Below, piece by piece: positions 47,637-61,594 of a DNA stretch of 64,000 nt. Both the position numbers and the translations under genes were made by a program. Location of the stretch: positions 23,678,501 through 23,742,500 of the forward strand of contig NC_052668.1 of NCBI RefSeq assembly GCF_016802725.1, given 5' to 3'. The notes beneath the pieces are model-generated. The model was given only the letters and a program-made list of their open reading frames with translations, did not search any database and had not been told where the DNA came from. The number at the start of each line of letters is the position of its first letter. Position 1 is the first letter of the stretch. Origin of the DNA: Solenopsis invicta. Lineage: Eukaryota; Arthropoda; Insecta; Hymenoptera; Formicidae.

Positions 47637-49229
47637 TTTTTTTTGTTAGAGTTTAAGTTTAAAGTATAAATATTTTACAATTATTAAACAATTTCTTTCT
47701 AAATCTAATATCGCAATATACCAAAAGATGAATCGACATATCGTCATAATTTTGTTAAAATACTATTTTGAACAATATTTTACAAAAGATCAGTACTTCT
47801 ACGTCTGTTTTTGCAGATATACCTGTATGATTGTAAATTATACTTTTTATGCAAGATTTCGTCATATAATTTAATAAATGTTGTTCTATCGGGGAAATGA
47901 TAAGCATGTAAAGCGAGCGATATATTCGAGCACACGTTCCACTTCCAAACGGATTGCATTATCGCAATTATTCACAGCCGCGTGAATTATTCGCAATTTC
48001 CATGATAATCAAATTGAGGAATTATTTAATTCACGAAATGGACGTAAAGAATTTAAGGGAAGAACGAATTTTGCGGGTTGAAAAGATGAGATAAGAGCGT
48101 TGTCCTCCTTTTTTTTCGCCGTAGCCGGTGCAACATTCTGATGACAATTGCACGTCCAATAACTAAGTTTAACGGCAAACTCTCCGACGAATTATGCGAG
48201 AAACTCAATTTAACGTGGCGTCGCGTCGTCGACGCCATCAATGCATTACGGCGCGATGCATTCGCTTTCTCGACAAACTCTCATTCTTTCTCCTGTGTTT
48301 CCTCCATCTCTCTACGCATCTTCGTCGTGTTTTCTGTCGAACCGATTCGACCTCGTGTTCGGCCGTCGAAAGACAAGGGAAGATCGGGGGATGCGCGAAC
48401 GCACACCACGATGGCGAGAGATTGCGTAAAAGGGTGGCTGACGAGGGGAGGAAAGAGGCGGCGGCAGGGAGGACATCTCTTCGCGAGTTGCAGTGCATCT
48501 TTCTCTGATTTCCCGTGGGACGCCGCCTTCGCCACGCTTATCCACCGCGAAGCCGCCGGGATATCGCGCGCCCGGGTGGATGAGAGAGGTGGATACGGCA
48601 ACGCGCGTGTCCTCGCGAAGCATGATTTATTTTATCGCTCTTTGAGAGCGGCCGGCATAATTCCGGGCCGTTCCGCCGGCAGTTATTTACCCTCCCCCGT
48701 CGCGCGCCGGGCCCGACACGGGGGTGCGAACGGGTAGAGAGGAGTCTCTCCCCGACGGGGGATCAACAGGTACAGGACTCTGCCGCAGCCTCCCAGCCGC
48801 CGCCAGAATCGGTGCGACGAGCTGTTAGCTCCCGCGTGTCGAAAAGTTGCAGAGATACTTCGTTGACCTGTGCAACTTGCACTTTCTCAGACGCGAATCT
48901 TTGTTTATCGATTTGTATTGCGATCTAAATTGTGTGTCGAGGGATATTAAAAGAAAACTAGCATATTCCCCTTTCTTTAAGATTTTCTGCATTAAAGAAA
49001 TTGTATTAAAAATGTAGATGATGTAAAATGTCTTAAAATATTATCAAAATTAAAAATTTCATAGATTCTATTATTATGTTTGAGTGTACGGGTAAAATTT
49101 ATTTCTCTTACTGGTTTAAAAGTTATTTAACTTTTTGTTTACTCTTGATTCTTATATAAAATCGTATTTTATAGTACTTATTTGAAAATTTGATAAGAAG
49201 GTAGCATGATGACTGAAATCAAAGTTTTT
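47637..49229. other. CpG-rich patch 48.1-48.9 kb; no supported gene
   Basis: A 198-codon plus-strand frame (48141-48737) overlaps equally open frames on both strands, and its residues reflect composition. An ACAG|GTACAG donor-like site lies at 48.77 kb. Confidence 0.4.
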
Positions 49230-49860
49230 TAACGTAGGATTAAAGAGTTACATATTTTCTCGATATTGAGGAATTACTAAATTTTGGAATTTTCTTTTTT
49301 TTTTTAGAGAATAATACTTAAATAAATTTGTTATCTACAAAAAAATATGTATTATAAAATAAAAAATAATTTTCTGAAACTGTTTCGACTTATTTAAATT
49401 CACTTATACTGAAGCCCTCCCACAAGACACTTTTCAGTCTTAGTGGTCTAGAATTTTATAAAACAAACGAAAATAAGAAAAATTATTACGGGTCTTCAGA
49501 ATAAATATGTCATTAAGAATTAACGGGCTGAATTTCAAAATTATGTAACAATCGAAAAGTTATAAAATTAAAAAAGGACATGTTTTTCTAAAGTTTTATT
49601 GCGATAGCTTTAACAATTTTCAATCTTTTTTTTTGATAAAAAAAACTTTTACTTGTATAAAATGCATTTTTTTATGAGGCAAAACGCATTTAAAATTTAA
49701 CAACAAAAAAATTTGTGTGAATAATTGTGTCTTTGAACAACTTTCTACTTTTTTCCTATATTCTAGATACTAAAGAATGATTTAAGATTTTAAAAAATTT
49801 AATTTTTTTTTTTAAGTTGAAAAGATATGTAACCCTTTAATAAAACTCTAATAAATATTT
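49230..49860. mobile_element. Large degenerate palindrome, family 4 copy B
   Basis: The right part (read in reverse) matches 44045-44160 through GGTTA-ATAT, AAAAAAAAAAAT-AATTTTTT, ATCTTAAAT and AAAAGTA-AAAGTTG, and again at TTGTTAAAG-TAT. The left part has TTATCTACAAAAA and AATAATTTT words of the same family. The centre carries a further inverted pair, TGAAGCCC and GGGTCTTCA. Confidence 0.55.
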
Positions 49861-51125
49861 GTACAAAGGTTCATTTAGATTTACTTATTTGTTTAAAAGT
49901 TATCTAAAACTGTAACAAAATAGTCATTTTCGCAAAAACCTTTATAAATTTTCGTTGTTTTCTTCTTTGCAACTAATTTTAGGAATTTGAGTATTCGTAA
50001 CCAAAATTCTTTGTCGTTGATTAGAAAAGGGAAAAAATTAATCTAAGAAGGTTTCAGTTTTTTAATTTTGATAGCGCTTTTATCTCGTGTTACGTAGCTA
50101 AAAGTCCTCAATAAAATATTAAAGGGAATAATCTGCGTTAAATAACACGAAGTTATATCTCTTCAGTCAAATTCTCCGCGTTTCTTTTTCGTTTTTCACT
50201 TGCCGAGAGACCAATCTTTTCGTCAGCGTCTACCAACTATTGTGAATACACGCGTCCGTGGACAACTAGAATGGCATGCTTACGATAACGTTTCAAGCGG
50301 GATCTACTTGAAAGGATACGCAAGGGATATGCGTTACAAATCCCGACGCATAATGCACTCTCGGTCCAATGTCTCTTGCGGACATATGTTGTCGACCAAG
50401 ATGAGAACGGGAGGATAAGAAAGGGGAGGACAGCTTTGTACCAGGAAACTCCGGAGTAGCGCAATAACGTTTCTTACGCCAGGTTTCCGGGCTGGCGTGC
50501 CGTGGATCGCGAGCGGGTGGGTAGCTCGCGGGAATACCAGTAGAAAATGGAGAAGGATGGAAGACAGTAAGAAAGAGATGAAGAAAAAGAGAAAAAAGAG
50601 AGAGAGAGAGAGAGAGAAAAGCAAAGACGATGAAGGGAATGGAAGATGCAGTCGTTGTCTGGCATGCAATTAGGGGGTAACACCATTCTTGCGCAAGCAT
50701 TCCTTCTCTTTCTTCCTGCGATGCATTTTTCTTTTCTCGTTTTCTCCCCTAAGGAATTTTTATGTATGCCATTCTTTTTTTGTCTCTTTTTTTCGTGTAT
50801 ATTATGTGTACTTTCACTGTCCTCCTCAGTCGCAAATTCGAACACATGAGCGTATTCTTCATTATAATTCTTGTCATCAACTCTTGATAATAACATGACT
50901 GTAGAAAGCCTCCAAGTGAAGACATTAAGAATCCAATAATTTTTTTTTTTTTCTTTAATAGAAATTGAAAAATATAACGCAATTTCGAGGCTAATTAGCT
51001 GCAGGAAAGAAATTATACGTCTGACAATTGAAAAGTATTGAAAGAGAAAAGGTCTGCACCTCAAAATTATTCAGTTCTGCGCGGATTTGTATGCATTTTT
51101 TTCCGAACTCAATTGTTTACAGAAT
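49861..51125. other. No gene seen
   Basis: Contains a (GA)10 tract at 50597-50617, pyrimidine-rich stretches, and overlapping low-complexity frames at 50.29-51.06 kb. Confidence 0.45.
50597..50617. repeat. (GA)10 microsatellite
   Basis: Uninterrupted run. Confidence 0.95.
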
Positions 51126-51573
51126 TTTGCTGCAATGCAGATTACAAAATAATTATGTTGAATTTAAAAAATTGCATCGGATGTTTAACTTGGTTGTTAG
51201 AACGTGAAAATTGTTTGCAGCAATATTATCATGCTTGGGTGTCCTACATAATTATTTTTATGGTTCAACATAAAGCTGTTTTCTGATCTGTATCTAGCTA
51301 AATTTTTAAATGCTGTAATAAAATTGTTTTTTTCCGTGTACACAAGGGCTTTCCGAGTATTTTGCTGAAATACAGATCTAAAAGTAATTATGTTAGACCA
51401 TTAAAATATTTAGATGTTTCAAATGATTGCTAGATTGTCAATATTTTTTGCATCAGTATCATTATATTTGAACCTCTCGTATAATTATTTTGATAGTCCA
51501 ACATAAAATTATTTTCTGATCTAACTAAATTTTTAGATACTATTTACAATAAAATTGTGAAATTCTTTCCATG
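51126..51573 (+). repeat. Tandem duplication, two ~235-bp units
   Basis: ATTTTGCTG-AAT-CAGAT, TAATTATGTT, ATAATTATTTT, GTTTTCTGATCT/TATTTTCTGATCT, TAAATTTTTA and AATAAAATTGT occur in order in 51126-51345 and 51360-51573. Each unit also folds weakly on itself. Confidence 0.7.
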
Positions 51574-51830
51574 TAGAAAAAATTAAGCCTAGATAATAGT
51601 TATCAAACTTTGAAATAGTTTCTGTTAAATATTCAGTTAATGTAAACAAATATTTAATAATATTTAGTAGTAGTTTGTTAACCGTTTAGTAACCGATTAC
51701 TATTATTATTTTTATTTATTAATGTAATTAATCAATATTACTAAGTGTTGAATTATATTAATCAAACATTTAATCGAAATTATTTTACCAAAGCTCAATC
51801 ATCATTACCAAAATCTTTTTTTCAATACAA
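51574..51830. mobile_element. Foldback element, family 1 copy B (degenerate)
   Basis: The right part (51754-51827) aligns with 10210-10281: shared words include ATATTAATCAAA, ATTTAAT, GAAATTATTT and ATTACCAAAA followed by a T-run. The left arm near 51590-51650 is its diverged inverted partner. It has many substitutions, so it is an older copy. Confidence 0.6.
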
Positions 51831-52648
51831 TTATGTTTCACGATTGCGAATGGCAAATTGAACGTTAAAGTCATTTTCATGCCTTTTTAAATAATCGAAC
51901 GCACCAATCCTCGTGTCATGAACGACAATCATTAACGCAGCTCGAATCACTTGGTCATTTTATACGTGATTAAATACGATACATTCCGATACGACGAAAA
52001 TGTCATTGAAATAGCGATGCGCGAGTGACGCGTGCCCTGAATCGCTATTCAAATGGTCGATAATATCCACGCATCTCTAAACATTTGTATCGCGCTATCA
52101 AATATCTCATAAAATCACGACACAATCGCGCACAGTTTAAACCGCTTTATCCGTGCGTTCTCGCTCGACGAGTATTTTGAGAATTATGCGGCTAGATAAA
52201 TCACGATTATTTCTGTAAAATGTTATCAACGCATACTGTGCAATTTACGAGGCGTCCCTACTGGTCGACAAATTCCCCCGAGTGAAACCGGAAACGAGTG
52301 TGGCAAAAAAAAAACAAGGGTTCAATGCCCCTCGAACTGTGACGTATTCTACGTAAATATCAATTTTCAGATATAAACTTACATTCTACCCCGTGTGCAG
52401 CGTCGTTTTACGCGAAAAACTCGGCAGGTGGGATTAATACGGGAGTGAGTAAAAAATAGGAATAAAACGAGTTTCGCGACCCCCGGCGAGGGTATCAAAA
52501 GCTTTTGGAACGGGGCGAAGCAGATAGTGCTATTCGGTGCCCTGACCGGACGTTTTCCGCTGGGAAAAGCGAGCAAACGAACGCAGGTCTCTCTTTTTGT
52601 TGCTGTCCGTTTGTGCTTTCCTTTTTCACGGCATCGAGACGTATCCTG

Positions 52649-52766
52649 CGCACTCTGATAATTTTACATTATGATATTTATAATTATGATACTAATTAAA
52701 ATTCATACACATGCATCTATGTATGTATAATAATATAAATGGAAATCATAATTATAATGAGAGTGC
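52649..52766. repeat. Inverted repeat, ~24-bp arms
   Basis: GCACTCTGATAATTTTACATT pairs with AATTATAATGAGAGTGC (one gap) at the right. The spacer is A+T-rich. A possible small MITE. Confidence 0.5.
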
Positions 52767-53881
52767 TAATTATTGTTAGATCATAAAAGCGACAGCATAA
52801 ATTTTCATTCGCATTGTCGGTTGCCACCAAATGTCATTCTACAAAAGGATTATTTATAACGCAATGTGACACCGGATAATTATCCAGGCAATTTTTTATA
52901 CACGCGATGGTCTTTTTTTAAGCGTTATTAAAATAATAGCACCTGATAGGAAACTGTTTCCGCAAGCAACGTTTAATTAACGGAAATTAAATCCTTCCGT
53001 TTAACGCGCGGGACAATAGCCAGAATTTTAACGAATGTACAGTACAATAGGGAAAAAGAACTTGAGCAATCCGTGTGAAAATAAATGCGCAAAAGCTGCT
53101 TGCATTCGACAAATGATTTCTTCATAAAATTTGAGTTAATGAAACATTACTTTTTAATCGAAAGTGGGAGAGGGGAGGCGTTCTTTCACTCGAAAATTCC
53201 GCGGGGGATGAAAACGCACACTTTCCCGCAGACCTTTTCTCTCCGCGCCAATGGAGCTCACGCTATTGTAACAGAAAATTAGAAATTGTTCTCCGACGGT
53301 ACACAAAGCCTCGCGGCATAGAACGCCGGTTAACGAACTTCATCGCTGAATCTGGAGCGCAAACAGGTCTGCAGTCGGAGAATTTCGTTTCGTGTACCTC
53401 CTGGCTTTTATTATTCCATTTTGTCCCCAAAAACTTTGGACTCTTCTCGAAAAACACATTCGTTCTCGTAGCGATGAGCAAACACTCGCGACCTGCAACG
53501 AATCGATCGAATATCTCGTCGCTACGAGAGTTCACCTCTTTTCTTCTCCTTCAACTTTTTCGCTATTTTGTGCCGAATAAATTTAACATAGCGAATCAGG
53601 GGAGACAGTTGCACAATGCGATGTCGAGACATGAATTATGATAAAGGAGAACGCTATCGATCGCTGACACAGTTTCGAGATGTTACATTCAGTTGTATCG
53701 CGATACAAAAGGTTCGGTAATCGTTTAAAAAAATAAAACGTGATGATCTAGCGGAATATTCGAACGGTCGCACTATCGTTTATTTAGTTTTACTGATCGC
53801 GATGCTATTGTGTATGTACCTTCGAGCAAGCGACAAAAGTTAACACCATATTGAGAGACAGAAAGAGAAAGACAGACAGAC

Positions 53882-53887
<6 letters not shown>

Positions 53888-53920
<33 letters not shown>
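53888..53920. repeat. (GA)16 microsatellite
   Basis: Uninterrupted run, preceded by (GACA)-like sequence. Confidence 0.95.
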
Positions 53921-53922
<2 letters not shown>

Positions 53923-56900
53923 CGATCGCGACATCGACAGTATCGATCCGTCGTTCGGCCGTCCGGCGGCAGATACGGCCCTCAATTTCCGGAAATTAAT
54001 AAAGCTCGCGCACGTCCGTTACGTGCGGCATACGAACCGGGGCGGCGTCGAAACGAATTCTCCTACTCCCGCGTGTTCTCGTCCCTACGTTCCCATTCCT
54101 CGTCATCGTACGGGAGGAACAGGCGCTATTCAGGTCGGGCGAGCGCGAAAACAATGGCTCTAATCTCGTCCGGTCGCAATACATGACTTGCTGGTGTTTC
54201 CCGGCCGATAAAATGTCGTCCACCTGTCTTCCAGCGTCCCAGCTGGAAAAATGTGCTTCGAGTACATATCGGTGGAGGCTGCAATGCACGCGAGGCCGGA
54301 TTACTCGGGCACTATGACAAAAGGAGAAACAGCGCGAACGCGGTGTAAAGCTAGTCCGTTATTTCGGTAATGAAAAGCTGGTAATTTAATATCGCCGAAT
54401 TTAATTGCAGCACGATTTGGAGAAAGTGCTTCTTCATTAACGTCATTGGATATCGCTCGAAATTATATTGAAAGTATTAATATATATTGGAAGTATTAAT
54501 GGCGTTCTTTCAGATAAAAACATTTTTACGTTCTCTTAAATAATGAATTTAATGGAAAAGTTATTACAAAAGATCGATAGGTATTATTTGTAAATGGTAA
54601 TTAATACGTCAGTCAAATGACACGTAAAAGCAAAGTAACGCATCTTCATTCTCTCGAAATCACTTATCGAATGCCTATGAATTAAATAGAGATATTTAAT
54701 CTCGCGTTGATGATACATTTCTAAAGTCGGTTAATCGAATCGCGCGATTTGCTCGTATTGCGTACGAGACGTTTTCCTTTCCGAAGGACGCAGATTTACT
54801 TCGAGCTCCAGCGAATTCCACTCTTTCTTTCTCCCCCCTAGCTTCTCGTACCTGACTAATAAATGAATCGATCGATCCCCGCGAAGGCAGAGGAAAAAGA
54901 GAAATGTACATGCGCGCGTACGATTCGGCTTTGGTGAGTAGGAAGGAAGAAGGACTAGGAAATGGAGAGACGCGTCTCTCCCCGGTATCTTCACAGCCTC
55001 CAGGGAACATAAATGGTGTTATCCTTCTGTAACCGGTCTTATAACATATCGCATACATCCATATAAATATACACGGTGCCTTATCGCTTTTGGATTTTTC
55101 GAACAATTTGTGTTACGTACTCTTATTTCAAAATATCGAAGACTTAACAGTTCTTCTCGAGTTATAGGTAATTTTTTTAACTAATAGCAAGTCTTAAAAT
55201 AATCTTACTCTCTGTTTTAATTAAATTTGTATTTAAACATTAGGAAACTGTAACTAATTAAGGAAAAGATTTTAATTCGTTAGAAAAGAGTCAGTTTTGA
55301 AAATGTAAAAGACATCGTGGAGAAAATGGAACGCAAGTAGAGACACCCTATAGACACTTATACACATATATACGTGCACACGGGAGTCGATATCTTCCCT
55401 TGTCCATGTAAACTCGTGTACGTTCGCACGTACGATTGCAAGTGATTGCGAGCATCCTTCCTGCTAGCTAGTTGACCTCGCAAAGATACTAACGTCATGA
55501 TAGAAGAACACGGGCTTTAAGTATCGTCCTTGGACGGTGCAAATACGATCGGGTGAGGTGAGGGTGAGAAGCTATGTACGAATGGGGGAAAAATGGGCGT
55601 AGAAATATGGTACATGTACGGGTGTCGTCGTACGAGAATTGATTGTAGTAAGTGAAAGATCTGGCTCGACCTTCTGCGCCTCCGAAGGGATGATTTATGT
55701 GTCTCGCTTCGGTCCAGACGAGAATACGAAACGGTATCGATTCATTAAACGAATTACAGTATCTCGCTGTGCGATCAACAATGAAAAAAGATTTTTTTAA
55801 ATAAAACATTTATGCTGTTAATAGATACTCGACATAAAACTAATAGGTATATTTTTATCAAACTTAACATTTTTTTATATTTTAAAGCAAATTACATTTT
55901 AAAATCTAACTTCTTTTTATTTGATTCGTGAGCAATGAACGCAATGAGAAAAATTGCAGCAGAAGTCATCCTTTTGTGCCCTATCATTTCGCATGGATCC
56001 TCGCATGAGAATTCGCCGCGACGACCGTTTTCTCTAAGAATCGACGTGATCCCCGGGTGCGAAGTATTCGCACCGAGAGAAAGATACGCTTCATCCTTCG
56101 CGCCTCCTCTTGTTACTCTTCGCGCGCGAGAGGAAAAAGAGGTAGAAATCGCCTGTCTCGGCGTTTCACGTCTCTTGGGCGAGATAAGATCCACGAAAAA
56201 AGGGGCGAATAGGTGACGATGAACACACGAGAAAGAAACAGAAAGATAGAGTGCATGGGGAAGGGAAGGGTCGCGAGACGCCGCGCGAACCTCGCGATGG
56301 AAATTGAATTTCCACGTCGAAAGTTCTCCGGAGACTCGCTTTGTTACTACTCTTGTGCGACACAACATCGCGAACGGACTTTTGCGAAGCATCACGAGCT
56401 CCGGGAAAGTTTGACTGTAGGGGATCACGGAGTTGACAGCCAAACGAGGAGCTTAAGTTCGAGATAATTGGGAAATTTGAAATTGACGATTTCCGTGAAA
56501 TTTCAACCAATTATTATTAATCCTAGATCGCCACTACTATTTTTGATTAAATTCCTCTTTACACCAAGTTTTGTGATAGTCTGTAACTTTGAATTAAAAA
56601 AATGTCAAATTTTTAAATTCAAACTTGAAGCAAAAACATCAGTAGAGGTTTTCAGTTAACTTTTTGTACTAACAAAAAAAGATATAAATTACTTCAAAAA
56701 GTTTAAGTATTTGATACATTAAAAATCGACATTTTTAAAAAATCAACAAATTATTTTATAATTAATAAGCAAAATTTGATTAAACAATGTAAAATGGTAA
56801 ATAACGGTGTCATGAATATAAAAAATTATAATGGATATATTATATATTGTATACTTATTTTATATTAATTTAATATGTATATTATAATGCACGTAATAAT

Positions 56901-58717
56901 GCGTATACATTATACTAAAATAATTTTTTTTAATTTTACAATTTTATGCATTTATTTTTATACTATCTGAAAATGTATATTTAATAAAAAAATATATAAG
57001 AGAGATGAGAATAATGCAAAAAAATGCCCCTGCAAGCTTATCGTACCTATAAATAGTTTTTTGTTTAAACTTTAATCCAAATTTTCAAATTATATTATAA
57101 ACAAATTATAACAGCGTAAAAAATCGCATAAGGTACATCGTATTAAGGTACATCGTATCCTGATATGGCGAGCTAGAGTTAAATCAGATTGTCGATATTC
57201 AGCAAAAATTTGCTTCATATCGTGACAGATTTAATTAGCTTTAATTTTAATATACGAAAATTTTTTTTACTAAAATCAATTATAATTTCCAAACGTGTAG
57301 TATAAATTTTTTGATAACTAATTGTTTCCGCAGCTGTATAATTTGTATAATTTAGCTTCCCAATTTTAGATTACATAGGTATTGCCGTGAGGTCATCAAT
57401 TCACTGAAGTCGATATCAGCAAGCGTTACCTCTTACGAGAGGCAAGTTTCGCCGCGACCTGCAGTTCGCTTCGTAAATTAGGTTCTCCAAAGATGGAGTA
57501 ACTAACCAAGTGCGCGCATGTTGCAGCCGGAATTAATCGCGAACCTATGGCTCCAGCCAGTCCTTTGGCATCCTTATGGCCTCGTTATCGAGGGACCCTG
57601 CGTTCAAAGCAAGTGGTCCTATGCTTAATAATCGTTAATATCTGACCGGAATACACATTTACTCTTATCGTTTGTGATTATCGATCATTTTTCAACAATT
57701 CTCCACGGAATTGCGCAAAACAATGTTACACTTATACAAATAATAATAGATAACTATTTATCTGCCTCGGAAGTGATAGATGTTTCTGAGATAAGGGTGT
57801 AGGCGAGAAGTGTGTGTTCTAGAGTAGTTATGCACTCCAAGAGTTATACCGCGAAATATCAACAGCTACGAGAAATGTAACTTATATATCAGAGAATATT
57901 AGCATTATGCATATTTCGCTAATAGGTTTTGCACTTTAATAGATGATTACAAGGCCTTAATTGAATTGAGAACGGAATTGATGTAAAATCGTCGACAAAC
58001 TTTGCATATTAAATATCTTCAGACAGCGAGAAAAATGGTCTTTTCATCCGGGGAACGAAATCTAGGAAACATGATACGAAACTTCTCAACGTTCTGAGCG
58101 AGATTAAATTACTGTGTATTTATAGCGCTGGGAAAGGTTCGCAATCAGACAACTTTTGACGTATGGTGCTTCATGCAAACGCGAAAAATATCCCGGGAAC
58201 AAATTTCAAGAAAATTCTAAATGCCGTACTATTTTGTAGAAAAAAAATATGCTTAATAAGTTAATGTTTGATAAATCTCAATAAACGATAAATAATACTA
58301 TACGTAATATATTTATTATTAAACAAAACATATAAGCGTGCGGTCATTCGATGAGGAATTCCGAACATTTCCGTCTCTCGAGACCTTGTAAGGTTCAAGG
58401 TTGGGTCGAGACATGGACGGGAAAGAAAAATTGACAGACATCGCGCCAATATATATCCGAAGATGCGGGCTTGCGAGAAGCACGAGATAGAAGGACGGAA
58501 ATGCGGAATGCGAAAGGCTGGAGGGATCGAAGAAAGAAATTTACGCCGCCTGTATATTAAAAATATGAAAGTCGCTGGATGTTATCTATGTCGAGACGTG
58601 CGGTATAAAGATTTGATTAAAAAATCGCAATGCGTAACATTTGAAATCGTCTCGCATGCTGGGCGCGAACGGGGGTTACTGTCCTCCTCACGTCACCCTT
58701 TGGACGAATTTCCACAG

Positions 58718-58796
58718 CGCAGCAGGCACGCCCTTCATCGATCGTTTCCTTTACGAATTAAGCTCGGGGATAAGGTGGCAGTGTCTCGGTGGGGCG
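58718..58796 (+). CDS. Possible exon, plus strand
   Basis: A pyrimidine-containing tract ending TTTCCACAG is followed by 79 nt and GGCG|GTAAGA. One frame reads AAGTPFIDRFLYELSSGIRW and on, with one leading base and phase 0 at the end. Another frame is open too. The lower-quality donor base at -1 is acceptable. No family recognised. Confidence 0.15.
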
Positions 58797-60984
58797 GTAA
58801 GAGAGGGTGAGGAAGTCAAGGGCAAGGGCGTGGGTGCGAAACCGAGGAGAAAAGGAGGACACGAAGGAGGACGGAAACTCCGACGGACCATGGCGCATGT
58901 TACCGCTTGAATGGCGGAACAGCTGTCTGGTAATATCTTTTTTTATGTCGCCGGACTGTATTGTCTACTCATGCAAATCGGTGTACAAGATGTTCCGAGC
59001 TTTAGTAACTTCGCTTTAAGATGCCGCCATAAGCCGGAGAGTCTTAGGCGACGTAAGTTGGAAAGGAGATTCTAACTTGCAAATAATGCTAAGACATTCT
59101 ATTAATAATTATTATGTACGATGCATTTTTTTATTTTATATTTGCAAATTTCATGTATTATCATTATTTTTCTCAAAAAAACGTACATCGGATAAGTGCC
59201 AAGAAATCCTTTCGCCCGTGCTTTAATGAAATTCGAACGAGTCATATATCTCATATAATATTTCAAACTAGATGAAATGACAGCAAACTCGCAGAATGTG
59301 TATACGATTCTTGTCAAAGATAAAGAATTTCTTTCCCGGATGAAATTTCAGATAAGGTATTGCTCCCGAAGTCAACCGACGATGGCGGGTCGTTGACGCG
59401 GGAGAGGGTGAGAAGGAAACATTGGCGTTTCAACACCTCTGTCTCCTCGCGCTTGTTTTTTGTTCGGCCCGTTCCGTTCCGTCGTGTCGTGTCGTCTTTG
59501 CTAAAGGAATAAGCTTGTAAATTTTACAAAATTCCGAGAAGGCGAGTCTCGCTACGGCCGCCATAAATTCAGCTCCCGTCGCGACTCGACAGGGGGGTTG
59601 CGTTACGGCGCCCCCTTTCTACAACCCTACTTAGCGATTAACACAAAGAGAGTTAAATATTTACTTTAATCGGCGCTAATCAGCTATAAAAGGATTTCGT
59701 AATCCACGTCGGGACCGGCGGCGATTTATTGCGGTAATAAAGCTCACGACAAATTAATTACTCCTACATCTGTCTTCGCAAAGACAGATTTACCTGTCCA
59801 GTAACGAGAACTTATTTCTTTCTATCTCTCTCTCTCTCTCTCCCCGTGAAAACCTCTTTTAAATTTTAAATATTGAAAAAGCCATTTAGATAAAAAAAGT
59901 ATTATATGAGGAATGAAAGACTAGAATGCAATTAATAAAGAGAGCATTGCGAGAGTCGGTGGCGGCGACGTGAGAAACTTTATAGTTTTCTCTTAATTAG
60001 GTCGTGTCAACCTTGGCTACACGAACGTGGATCTTCTCTTCGTGACCTGCATACGCCACTTTGGATTGCCCCGCGAATTTACTGGCGAAGGAAGGAAGGA
60101 CACGCCGGGACGTGTTCTTCCTTCCAGCGTCAAAGGCTCCCGGTGCAGGTTCGAAGTGCAAAGAGAGATCTGGCGAGCGGAAAGGATTGCCTTGGGGTCT
60201 TTCCAAGTTAATATCCATCCACCTTCACTTCTCAAAATAGAAAATAGAATTTTATAAAAAGTGTATTCTTTAAAAAAAACTTTGGCGTGTTTTAAAATAG
60301 ACATATGTTAGGGAATAGTTACCAAACGTATACTATCCAAGTCTTTTTTAAATTATATTTCCCATTTGGTATTAAAAAATTTGTATGCAAATGAACGTTG
60401 GAAATTGTAGTTTGATATCTCAGATACCCCCAATGTTTAATCTTTCATAAATAATAAATTAATTTATTATAGACTCTTTGCGACACTATAAAAGGTACAA
60501 TTTAAGTGATCGCCTAAATAAATATGTTTTTTAAATGATCTTTGAAAGTATCAAATTTATAAATTAAAATACTTAAAAAATAGAAGAAACTATTAATTAA
60601 TATCCATATTATTAATAATTGATCGAAAAAGGATCAAATATTTAATAATTAATAAATAATAAAAAAAAGTAAAACAATTGTCAAAATAAAACTGGTTTGT
60701 GTGAATTTATTTTTATAGTTGACATATTTTAATAATTTCCTTACGCACAAAATAAATTTTGTTAAATTTTTGACTACATTATTTTGACTATGTTAAATTA
60801 AAAATTAAAAATTACTCATTGCTCATATTTTTATAATTAAACGTTGCTTAAATAGAGTATATATAAATATATAATATTGATGAATTATAATTTAGAAGAC
60901 CAGTACGCATTTAGCAACTTCCCTATTTATTTTTTATCAATACATTCATTAAATCAAAGTTACTTTAATCAAAATTAAATCAAG
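58797..60984. other. No gene seen
   Basis: (TC)9 at 59825-59842. CpG-rich 59.3-59.6 kb. A+T-rich after 60.24 kb. Confidence 0.45.
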
Positions 60985-61194
60985 CTTTACACAGTCTATA
61001 ATTTGCGACAGAACTAAAAAAAAATAATAAAAAAGAACAATCAAATATTCTATACATATGTTTAAATCAAATTATAGTTTGTATAATGAACAACTTTTTC
61101 TGATCTGTAATTATACGGTATTTATAATTTGATATATAAAATTATAAATAGATTTTTATCTTAAATTCTGTCGCAAATTATAAATAATGTAAAG
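60985..61194. mobile_element. Foldback element (210 bp)
   Basis: CTTTACACAGTCTATAATTT at the left pairs with AAATTATAAATAATGTAAAG at the right, including the perfect inner word TAATTTGCGACAGAA. Clean ends, A+T-rich, no coding. Confidence 0.75.
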
Positions 61195-61545
61195 AGGATT
61201 TTAGCAAATAATTCAAATAGTTACACTTGACTTGAATCGATGATGAGTACCATCGACAACCGAACATATCGGGAGGGGCTTATCGGTTATTCATCTTTGT
61301 TTTTCTGTCGAATATCCTAATTAGATTGTGGAAAAGCGTTTGTTGTTGCGAGAAGAATGCCGCGGGAGTGATAGCGGGTAAAAACGACGAAAGAGAATTC
61401 CATCTGTCGAACTTATAAACGATCGTTTTTCGTCCCGATTTCATTTCACGAGCCGTCGCACAACTAGACGTCTCTTCCTTCCCCGTCGCCCCTCATAATT
61501 GTCATAACTTCCTGCATTTTCTCGCCGTTATATCACCACTCGTAC

Positions 61546-61594
<49 letters not shown>

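Larger units (their letters stand above)
51831..58717. other. No convincing gene
   Basis: CpG-rich patches at 52.0-52.6, 53.9-54.3, 54.7-55.0 and 55.9-56.4 kb alternate with A+T-rich DNA. Open frames of up to 183 codons overlap on opposite strands and lack splice or family support. GGTGA occurs three times at 55.55 kb, and AAGGTACATCGTAT is tandemly duplicated at 57130-57158. Confidence 0.4.

Noticed and set aside
48141..48737. 198-codon plus-strand frame
   Set aside because: Overlaps frames of 103-106 codons on the other strand and 104 in another plus frame. No coding-type third-position bias was evident.
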